From Enchytraeus crypticus (taxonomy: Eukaryota > Annelida > Clitellata > Enchytraeida > Enchytraeidae): a stretch of DNA of 64,000 bases. Under the pieces are notes generated by a model, which was given only the letters and a program-made list of their open reading frames with translations, searched no databases and was not told the DNA's origin. A program made the position numbers and the translations under genes. Shown here in pieces: positions 11,069-21,100 of this stretch. Every line of letters begins with the position of its first letter. Within the stretch, counting starts at the first letter, position 1. Location of the stretch: positions 239,001-303,000 of the forward strand of contig CAJHZI010000535.1 in the NCBI GenBank assembly GCA_905160935.1, read 5' to 3'.

Positions 11069-11074
11069 AATAAA
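11069..11074 (+). terminator. Candidate poly(A) signal of the transglutaminase gene
   Basis: The first AATAAA noted after the stop, about 250 bp downstream. A second AATAAA occurs near 11352. Which one is used is not visible. Confidence 0.4.
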
Positions 11075-11364
11075 AATGACCCTTAGCTCAATTTAAATCG
11101 GAGCTAGGTGTACAAATCTTTATTAATAATGCGAGTCATTTTAATATTGAAAAAAAAATTATGAGAAGGTTTTAGGCTTTGCCTCAGCCCAGGTTTGGTT
11201 TATTAAGACGCCCTGTTTGTTTACATATCGCGATTATGCAGTGAGCTAAACCACACCTGAACCCTGTTTGGAAGACTAAACTGTAAAACCTTTTATAATC
11301 TCATTTTTTAAATGGCACGGATGACACATGTGTTAACGCTTTAACACTCTCAATAAACGTAAAA

Positions 11365-11452
11365 GCTGGTAAAGCTAATGTTAACGTCAGTTTCCTCAAT
11401 CGAAAGCGATGTCAGTGACGGGTGACCCCAGGATTTGAACTCCCTACATAAA
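11365..11452 (-). mobile_element. tRNA-derived SINE, family 1 (truncated)
   Basis: GCTGGTAAAGCTAATG, AACGTCAGTTTCCTCA, GAAAGCGATGTCAGTGACGG and CAGGATTTGAAC; the tRNA 5' half (beyond the B box) is missing. Confidence 0.8.
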
Positions 11453-12233
11453 CTCACCTAAACATGAGATTATATCTATGAATTCAAAATAGCTACAACG
11501 AACATTCATACAAGAAGTCCAATGCAAAATCATACTTTCAGTCACCTGCATCGCTCCATGAAGAGCCACCCGTCAATAAAATGACAAGCAGGAAAGCGTA
11601 CAAAGTTGATTGCCTTTATCCACAACTCAACTCAAGCAATGCCTTAGCTACAGTAACAACTCTGGCATCCAAACTGATTTTTTTCTCAGTATCTGCACTG
11701 TGAGACTCTCGAGAAATGCGCAGGTGAGTTGTCTGTTCGAGTCTTTTAACATCACCCAAATTCCAGACATTCTAAAATATGACGCACCTGCGACTAATGT
11801 CTTCAAGAGAGAGAAAGTCAACTCTCACAAAAATACAAACACTTTTTATTTACTTCTTTTAATCAAAATCTACCAACATTGGAACAAACAGATCAACATG
11901 TTAAGCACATTAATTAATTATCAAAAACGTCCTAGTTAAACATAGTACGAGTTTTGGAGCTCGGCATACGTGTACGTGTTGACCTGCAAACCCCTATTAA
12001 TCCTGGACTAAAACATGCGAGAACCATGTATATATTTCACGTTGAAACAATAGCAAATAGTTATAGCACTCTCGTCAACTACAACCGTTATGTGCCCAAC
12101 TACCGGCATTACAAATACGAGAGACATTAGGGCCTACATTATACTAAATAAGCCTCTCTACACTATATTCCTGTATACACGTATAGAAATATATCTATAA
12201 CCTACAGTGTATACTGTATATAACGAGAATTTC

Positions 12234-12278
12234 CGACCCTGGCTAAATTGGGATTCAAGAGAAGATGATGACGATGAT
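12234..12278 (+). repeat. Fragment of the (GAT)n-tailed element
   Basis: CCGACCCTGGCTAAATTGGG then ATTCAAGAGAAGATGATGAC: the last part of the family seen whole at 52879-53054. It leads directly into a (TA)n tract. Confidence 0.6.
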
Positions 12279-12289
12279 TGTATATATAA

Positions 12290-12293
12290 CTGT

Positions 12294-12342
<49 letters not shown>

Positions 12343-12400
12343 TAGAGATATATAAACTCTAAAACTAATTAGAATTATGGTCAATTCTATATAACTTGCA

Positions 12401-12454
<54 letters not shown>

Positions 12455-12493
12455 AATATGCATATCCAAATATGCATAGGGATATGTAAATAT

Positions 12494-12536
<43 letters not shown>

Positions 12537-12544
12537 TATATATA

Positions 12545-12589
<45 letters not shown>

Positions 12590-12592
12590 TTA
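12290..12592. repeat. (TA)n microsatellite cluster
   Basis: Three long TA runs (about 12295-12340, 12404-12448, 12497-12590) separated by short unique pieces. Open frames here are repeat artefacts. Confidence 0.95.
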
Positions 12593-12994
12593 ATATTATA
12601 ACAGAATCAGCTAAAAATTTCAATGAGAATGTGTGTAATAAAAGCAAATAGGCCTTTCTGTTATTTGCAAGCACAGCAAACTTAAACAGTATAGTTAAAG
12701 AAAACGTTTAATCAGGAAACTTTCAACGACTATCTTACGTTAACAGAGCGACAAAAAGTTTACCGAGTGTTTATTCTATGCTAAACTGAGGCCTAATCTA
12801 TTTATCACAGTCCTCACGTTAGCAGTCGCTCTCCTCATTTTAATAGCTAAAATTTTATAGCATTTGTAAATTTCTCAATAAACAGAGAAAAGGTAAAAAA
12901 AAATTATATTTCAGACAATCATTGACGATGTTTAATCTGGAAGCTAAATGTTTACAGTCGATCGAGCAAAAAGTACGTGCGGGTACGTGTGTGA

Positions 12995-13290
12995 GTGGCG
13001 TAGCCAGCAATATTATCATTGAGAGGCAGCATAAAATGAAGGGGTGGCAGCTTAAAATCTTAAGAAATTAAAGAATTTTTGATTGCTGTGATACACCTAT
13101 TTCGATTGTTTCTGTATGTTCCTTTCACTTTCTGGTGAACGTTAATGTTTACTGCCATTTCGGTGAAATATAGATTCACATATTAATACAAACCATTTTT
13201 GAAAGTAGGAGGGCAGCTGGGGTAGCAACCCTTTTATTTTGTGAGGCAGCTGCCTCCCCTATGCCCCCCCCCCCCTTAGTTACGACTCTA
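12995..13290. mobile_element. 296-bp hAT-like MITE
   Basis: Termini GTGGCGTAGCCAG and, reversed from the right, TAGAGTCGTAACTA are imperfect inverted repeats. Flanks GTGTGTGA (12987-12994) and GTGCGTGA (13291-13298) are an 8-bp target duplication with one change. Internal GGCAGC motifs and a C-run sit near the right end. No coding capacity, so non-autonomous. Confidence 0.65.
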
Positions 13291-13908
13291 GTGCGTGACA
13301 TAAAGATACATCAGAATCAAATAAGACGTAATTAGAAGAAATATTAATATTAAAATTAGCATCGAGTTATATAATGATTTGCACATTCTCTCTTCACATC
13401 TATTGATAGCCCATGATGCTACAGGAGCGCTCTACTACATGACATGCCGTTCAATAGTGCTTTTTGCTTGACATCATTGAAGCCTCAAAATGAACTCTAT
13501 CGTAGCTCCACATCTATCTCACATGGGCAAGAGTAGCCAAATATGGCGTCAGCTTACAAACATTGCCGATTAATTGATTGCTAGTTAGGAACTACTATAA
13601 AACCATAGACACATTCACATTACAAAATAAAAAATGTAAAGCCGTGGAATTTATGCTATTCCACAGTCCTTTAAAATACCACAAATACCCGAGCAATGTT
13701 TATGCATGCCGCACATACAAGTACATGCATGTCCATTACAAGCACAACTAAGTACAATCATTGCCAGCACATTATGGATGATAGGGTTACAGAATCAGAA
13801 GAAGCCTAAAGAAATTCACAAATCAGCGATAAATATGATCTTTCAACAAAATAATATTACTGGGCTTGTTCCAGAAAGCTATAATATAGAACGACAAAGG
13901 TTCTAAGA

Positions 13909-13955
13909 TTCCTACAATGAGTATGCAGTAGAGTACTGCATATTCATTGTAGGAA
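13909..13955. repeat. 22-bp near-perfect hairpin palindrome
   Basis: Arms 13909-13930 and 13934-13955 pair with one G-T position around a 3-base loop (GAG). A second hairpin follows at 13966-13991 (ATTCTTAGATT / AATCTAAGAAT, 4-base loop). Confidence 0.85.
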
Positions 13956-14841
13956 CACTTCTAGTATTCTTAGATTAAATAATCTAAGAATTACTAAAAT
14001 GGCGGACTTTAAGGAGCTTGCGAAATTCGTCGCAACTTATTGGCAAATTAGTTTTATCTAGCGGGACGAAAGATTCTCTTTGACTGAATGATTGAGCAAA
14101 AGCAGAAGTTTGTTGGCTCAGCCTCCTGTTGAACAAAAATATAGTAGAAAGTTCTTTTACAAAGTTTCAGGAAACTTTGAACTGAAGCTACCCTATAGAA
14201 AACTGCTTGCGTTTGTAGAGGCATAAGGATGATAGTCGTGCGATGATTTCTCTTTTGTATACCGAAAGTTGGGTCAAAACTGACAAATGTCTAGTTGCCA
14301 GATTCGTAGTTAGAAGCCACTATGATATCAGACTAGCCATAGATTAGTTAGCACCACTACGGAAATCTGCATAGCAAAATGAGCTATTCTTATAATTTTT
14401 GTTATTGTCGAGTTAATGATAGATCAGATATTAGCACTGCTCATTTCACACCTCTCACTCCCTAGTTTGCTAACAACGATCAGTATATGCAGAAACTTAA
14501 AAAACTCCACGTACACAAAACACAAAGCTACACCCGCTGCAGTCTTGGATACTTAATTAAACTATGTCTTACAATAAATGTATTTCAACTGACAAACGTG
14601 AATATCAAAACTAAAGCAAAAACTAAATTTACAACGATTCTCAAGCTAAGCATGTACACAATGAATGCTTCGGATAGAAAAATGCAGGCAGCATTTTCTT
14701 AGACCAAGAGTAAATATGAAGCATTATCCTTCAATGGTTTCTAAAATTATAGATTTAAGTCGCATATATTATTATCATTATGAAATCTATATTAGCAGGA
14801 TATTATTAAAATCTGATATACATATTGCGTCACACAAGTGA

Positions 14842-14950
14842 AAGCCAAGCTTAACGTCAGTTTCCTCCCTTAAAAGCAGTGTCAGTGACGGGCGAGCCCA
14901 GGATTTGAACCCCGCACATACTGATCTGCGTTCGAGTATCTTAACGATTA
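14842..14950 (-). mobile_element. tRNA-derived SINE, family 1 (5' truncated)
   Basis: AACGTCAGTTTCCTCCCTTA, GTCAGTGACGGGCGAGCCCA, GGATTTGAACCCCGCACATA and a partial A-box side; the terminal CTGGCTCCAGCC is missing. Confidence 0.8.
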
Positions 14951-16042
14951 CATTAGAAATTTATAAGATAATTTACTGGCTCGTGTAACATCTGCCTCAA
15001 ATTTAACAAAAATACATGTACATTCAAGTATGGTTAAGCTACACACTCTCTTGCACAGGTTATTCTCTTATCTCAAGTAGCGTTTTAATGTTTTCATTTA
15101 TGTCACATGGAAGTCTGCGCAACTCAACCATACATTACAAGTATACTGGTGAAATTCCATGTATTATGAAGAAATTCGCGTATCCATGAATTTAATGCAT
15201 TTTTATGAAATTTGGAAGCTGATGCTAAACTGGACTAGGAATGATCTTAGATTTTTCTATTTACGAATAGACAATATATACAGAAATTAGGTGATGGGCG
15301 TCAATTTTTTAGACAAAGCCTGTATTTTTAACATTTTATAGAGAGAATTCCATCACTTTTCTCGAATTTGCAATCAAATTAAAGCACTTTGACAATTAGC
15401 ACTACTATAAATATCAACCATTTGAATTTTAAAACTAAAAATTATCTGCATTCAAAACCAGTTCTACTAAGTGAAAGGATGCATCCAGTTAGCATCACCA
15501 ATTTGAAAAGCGTTGCCATAAACTCTTTTGTAGATATTTTCATTTGCCTCACTGACATTATGCCAGAAACCTGTAAAGACGTCTCGAAAACCGGACACAG
15601 GCCATGACACAGCTATAGAAATTATCGAAGGCTATTATTATTATTACTATGATTATTATTATCCGTGGAAGACAAAGTAAGAGGTAAATTTGAATTGTTA
15701 TTAAATTCTTGCAAGCAGACAAGGATTATACTGCTAAACTGAACATGCCACGTCATCATCGACGTCATGTCAATTGAGAGCTATCAGAAAAAATGATGAA
15801 ACTTGCATTAAATCGACTTTGAATGAGACATCAAGAATTGAACGTCAAATTGACAGAGTTAAGTGAAGTATGCTAAATCATTTCAACTTATCTATCTACA
15901 ACATTAAATCTCAGGTGACTAGACTGTTTGGTTCGTACTTTATTTTATAACGTCATAACGATAAAACAGATGAAAACTTAATATTATTGTTTGTTTAATT
16001 AAACTGAACTATCAATAATTATGCCAATCATTATGACTTCTA

Positions 16043-16185
16043 TGATAATTTAATAATAATAATAATTTTAATAATAATAATAATAATTTTAATAATAATA
16101 ATAATAATTTTAATAATAATAATAATAATAATAATTTTAATAATAATAATAATAATAATTTTAATAATAATAATAATAAGGAGTT
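16043..16185. repeat. (AAT)n microsatellite with ATTTTA interruptions
   Basis: Regular AATAATAATAATTTTAATA pattern flowing directly into the retroelement-tail repeat at 16181. Confidence 0.9.
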
Positions 16186-16400
16186 GACTTTATTAATGGC
16201 ATAGGCAGACTTATTGCAGAGCAAACCGGCGATAAGCGAGAGACATCTTTTCTTTGGCAAAGGCTTTCCATGACTTTGCAAAGATTTAATGCAGTCTGCT
16301 TCAGCAATTCTTTTAAGCCGATTGATGACCTCGAGTAGCCGGGCGGCGATTCAGCACGTATTGCTTGAATCGTTTTACAAAACCCCAGGTTCTTTACACC

Positions 16401-16412
<12 letters not shown>
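16181..16412 (+). repeat. Retroelement-tail repeat (FLWQRLSM family)
   Basis: Encodes [18 protein letters not shown] then MTLQRFNAVCFSNSF and KPIDDLE followed by TAG, then a conserved 3' piece GCCGGGCGGCGATTCAGCAC and TTCTTTACACCGGGT with a poly(A) run. The amino-acid pattern is kept in the copy at 48725 and, weakly, at 50960, so it derives from the C-terminus of a mobile-element protein. Clade not assigned. Confidence 0.75.
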
Positions 16413-16435
<23 letters not shown>

Positions 16436-16480
16436 ATAATAATAATAATAATTTTAATAATAATAATAATAATTTTAAAT
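16398..16480 (+). repeat. Poly(A) and (AAT)n tail
   Basis: About 25 A followed by AAT units, directly after the TTTACACCGGGT end of the retroelement-tail repeat: a retroposition-type tail. Confidence 0.85.
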
Positions 16481-18081
16481 AGCAAACTAAAACTGACTGT
16501 AATGTTCATCCTTAAAGAATAAAAAGCAGTCTATGAAGACAGAAAGCAACCTTGATACCAATTTAAACATTAACATTAATCAGAATTTATTTCTATTTTA
16601 ATTTTTCTAGTTCACTGCAACAATGCCTAAAACACTTATACTTGCTCCACCATGAGAGTTCATACAAAAAATAATCAGCAATATTAGACACTTCTATACG
16701 AATGCAGTAGCTGATATACAGAAAGCTACATATCCTTATTCTGAGTCAGTCATTTTATGGCGATATATTTGTTTACACAGTATGAATATAGTGACAGAAT
16801 TACAGACCCCTCCAGTGTGTATATTATATATGCAGTGCAAACACATACACTTTCACACAAGATGTAAGATGTTTAATGCTAATGTTCACATTACGTTGAA
16901 AGTCACGAATAATAAACGAAGCTAGCGGTGTACACAATAAAACAGAACACTAAAATGATATAGTGGAACAAGCCCTGTACAACAAAACAACACTCTCTTG
17001 GTCTTAGCTAAACGTTTGATCAACTTTAATCATAACGATGTGCAACAGCAATTTTGTGCACCAATAGGAACATGCACAAAATCACATGCACATGCTATAA
17101 TTAAATACAAATCAGTACACAGTATACAACAGCACAAAAAATGTCTTCAGGCAGTACACAAATTACACTGAAAGAATACCATTCCCAGAACTCAAAACAG
17201 ATTTTAAAAGAACTTATAAGCACTTCGTTACTCGACAGTGCACGCCATATGGAGCACACACTGAGGTAGCAGCAGTAGCACCCATTATACAGCGCACACA
17301 ATTGCACAGATAGACGACATATGAAACTGCTCCATTGAGTAACACAATATACTGCACATCGCATAGAACTGTCATTATGTAGTCGTGCACAATCTTGCGC
17401 TTGATCTACGAGCCTATATTTTTCACAATACACAGCTGTATCGAAAAAAATGCAAACACACTCGGACAAAATATATTTGATGAGATTATAATCGTTCAGT
17501 GAAGATACAAAGCCGTCTCAATCAACATAAGCATGTGCTGCTGCAACAACATGCACACATCTATCGCCAGAAACTTAACAAATTACCTTTCAGGAACCTC
17601 TTGTTGACAACAGGTTTTGACATTAAGTTTTGATAGAACTTAATACTAAATTTCATTCAGAACCTTATTCTTCGAGAGAATTCAAAACCCAATATTTTGT
17701 CCATTGAACAGACTTTGACTTAATACTGCTCAATATTGTCATAGAAGTACTCTAAACAAGACACTGCAGCAGGAATTTCTGATAATACATTCATCTAAGA
17801 GTAGTTGACATTAAATACTCATCATGCTTTTAGAAAGAAATGTATTGAAAGTTTCCAGTTTATGCATATTCATACATAACAATTCACATACATACATACA
17901 CATTCGCATACAATGTATTTATGTGTGTGTACAAGTCACGTACACTATAATATACACATGTACATATACATGTAGGTGTACAAATTCACAAGCATGTAGG
18001 CATAAATGTGCAAATGCATACATGCACACTAGTACATTAGACAAAGAACAAAATGTCACAAAATAAGACAACATGATGTCA

Positions 18082-18141
18082 TTAAACATTGTAGCTAGCT
18101 TTCGTGTGAGATCCCATTTTAGCACTGGTATCCGAATGAGC
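18082..18141 (-). CDS. eIF4E: eIF4E last exon
   Basis: Acceptor TATTTTCGCAG|GCTCAT. It encodes [19 protein letters not shown] and TAA, matching SHADTATKSGSTTKN.. of other eIF4Es, with the Ser corresponding to mammalian Ser209 kept. No AATAAA was found in the 400 bp downstream. Confidence 0.88.
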   Translation of the reverse strand, partial: AHSDTSAKMGSHTKASYNV

Positions 18142-21100
18142 CTGCGAAAATATAGGCACACATATGTCAAGCAATGGTATTGCTGCACAAACAATGTGAA
18201 ATAATACATTTCATAGATTTTGTGTTTCTAAAGATGATACATTACGTCAAATTACAGTCACACTTTATTGCTTAGGAACCATAAAAATGAAAGAAAAACA
18301 TTAATACTATTCTTATTTCTTATTTTCACCAATGCAAAGTTAGGTCATATAATTAAAATTAGAAACTTAATCTTATTTTGCATTATTTTAATAATTCTGT
18401 TTATGTTACATATTCAACATGATTTAATTTAAGGCAAGACTAATCATCATATACAAACAGCATTACTAACAAGAGCTCTATGATATAATTTAGAATGTCC
18501 GTAAAATATTTCATGTTGTGTAAGGTTTCTTATCCATAACAGAGCTTGAATAACAATATTAACATTTAACGTTAATCCTTTGACTTTTAATGATCTTAAC
18601 CTAACGAGACTTTAAAGGATCACACGACCACGAAGAATAGAATTGATTGTTATAGAGATACCATTTGCATTAAGTACACTGAGAGAGAGAGAGAGAGCGA
18701 GAGAGAGAGAGCGAGAAAGAGAAGCGAGAGAGAGAAAGAAGAGAGAGAGAGAGAAGAGAGAGAGGGCGAGAAATACAAAATAACAACCTGAAATTCAATT
18801 GTCTGGTTAATGCCCAGTCTGGTCTTGAATATACGCCTACACAAATACAGTTAACAAAAGTGATGTAATGAAATATTTCTTAAATGGTAAACATCCATAG
18901 GATGTAGAAAAAAGATTTCTTTTAATCGTATAAATGGCTACCACAGGTGTTGCAGCTTCCTTTGCTAGTTGCTGTTTTTGTAGTTTTCATTATTTCCTCC
19001 TTTCCTCTCTAATGTTATTAGTAGTCATTGCCTTTTTAACAATAGAACTTGCAACAACACTATACTGCAAGAAGACCAATATATGCTAATCAAATATAGG
19101 CACTTCAAAGTTAAGGACAGCAAGTGGAGTGTCAGGAGAGAGCCATGATTCTGTCAAAAACAGAATATCAATGGACTCGTCAAGAATAAACTGTTGAATG
19201 AGTTCGGGTTTGTTTAGGTTTTTTGTGATAGTTGTGGCAGACCGAATATTGAGGCAGTAAGTGGACAGGTTAGAAACAGAAGAAACAGGGCCAGGATTCA
19301 ACTCAACATCGCCAGCAAAAATTAAGAGAAGGGTAAGAATGACGTTTATATGTCGTTTAGAAGTGAGATTAAGTGAAACAGAATGAAGATGGGATTAGAA
19401 AAGTATGGCAAAGGTAAAGAATCAAGGAATTGACAAACGGAGGCATACGGTATAGGTTGGTAAATGAGTTTGCATGAGGAAGAAATATGGTCAATGGAAC
19501 TGCCAGTGAAATGGTTGGTCATATATGGAGTAGTAAGGGCTAAAACAAGATAAATGGAAAGAAAGAGCAATGAAAACACATCTATTGCATGAAAAATGGG
19601 AAATGATTTCTTTCTGTGAGTGAAGCAGAAAGAAATCAACCAATTAAAGTAAAGGAAAAACATTCTAGGACAAAAAGGTGTTTAATATATGGCTAAAAAG
19701 CACGGTAAAAAAGTGAAAAAATTTAAAACAAATGTTAAATCCATTATCGTAAATTAGAAGAAAATAAATTATACTGAAATGTAGAAAATTATAAGTATAT
19801 GTTACTTATAATTTTCTACATTTCAGTATACATTTATTTTCTTCTAATTTACGATAATGGATTTAACATATTTGTTTTAAATTTTTTCACTTTTTTACAT
19901 AGTAGAGTAAAGTATGAGAAACAATTTAACGAATTAAGATAAAATATTAAATTAAAACAAAAAAACCGTATTGTTTATAAATAAAAGTGTCATCCATTAG
20001 GCTCAGCTTAGGCTACTCTCTGCTACATTGCTATATTACAATACCATACATTACCAATTTCCCATATAACAAAACTACATTACTATAGTACATTACTACA
20101 CAGCTATATTACATTTCTTATAATCTAACATTACACATTATTTTCCAAAGTACTGGCTAATGGACAAGTCAGTAGATTGCCTGTCTGAAAAGCTGAAGGC
20201 TTGAAATTTGATCCAGTCTGAAAAGCTGAAGGCTTGAAGTTTGATCCAAGCTAGATCATCTCAAACTTGAGTTAATTAGCAAAAGAGTCTTCAACTCAGC
20301 CATACAAATCCTCTCAGCATCAGAAGAGTCTTCAAATCTTTCAAAGTAAATCTGACTGAACATTTAGTATGTAGAAGATTCACGGTGATCACACACTAGG
20401 CCACATCAAATTCTCAGACCTTCCCCTGACTTTTCGGTGGGGCTCGACAATTTTATTGCCATTCTAGCATTGGCATCTATCTCGGAAGACAAGCTAAGCG
20501 ATGATTTTCAAATCATTGATTCGATGATTTTCAAACATAATACATGTTGCTATTTAACTTCGACAAAAAATTATTGACGGTTAGGAAGTGTTGCCATTAA
20601 TTTCTGATTACTTTTGTCTATTACAAACACAACCTGTTCAATATTTCAACTGTATGTATCTTAAATATTGTTGCATTTTTATACTGAAAAAGTTAAGTAT
20701 GCCCAAACTATGCTTTCCTGACTTCTCGACTGTTGTAATTTTCCGTACTACTCTCTAACAAATCTATTTTTCCCTGACTCTTCTAAGTTTCGAGAGGAGT
20801 GGGTCACACCAAAGAATGTAAAATTTAGCTTTAACAATTTCCTAACCGAACATTTATTATACGGAACCATGGAATCATGCCAGACTAAATATCACATCTT
20901 ATTTTAAAGTAACTAATGGCACGCACCCGATGGTCCTAACGGCGTCGGCGTTGAAAGCGTCTCTCGTCCAGAGAGCGATCTTATCTCCCTTGGGTCTAAT
21001 GTTGACTACAGCACCGCAGATCTCATCCGACAGCTCATCAAACGCTTCTCCAATCATGCACAGCAACTATGCAATCAATCAGTCACAAAATCAATAACAT

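Larger units (their letters stand above)
10816..18081. other. Convergent intergenic region between transglutaminase and eIF4E
   Basis: No host exon recognised. It holds 3' flanks of both genes, three repeat classes, (TA)n tracts and a MITE, listed separately. 11455-12230, 13300-13900, 14000-14840, 14955-16010 and 16500-18080 show no feature I can name. A Cys-rich 122-codon open stretch on the minus strand at 17101-17469 has no recognisable domain. Confidence 0.6.

Noticed and set aside
16012..16281. Poly-Leu open frame on the minus strand
   Set aside because: Translation of (AAT)n running into the retroelement-tail repeat.
17101..17469. Cys-rich 122-codon minus-strand open frame
   Set aside because: No recognisable domain, no poly(A) signal or partner exon; Cys/Val/Tyr richness follows from ACA/GCA-rich composition of the + strand.
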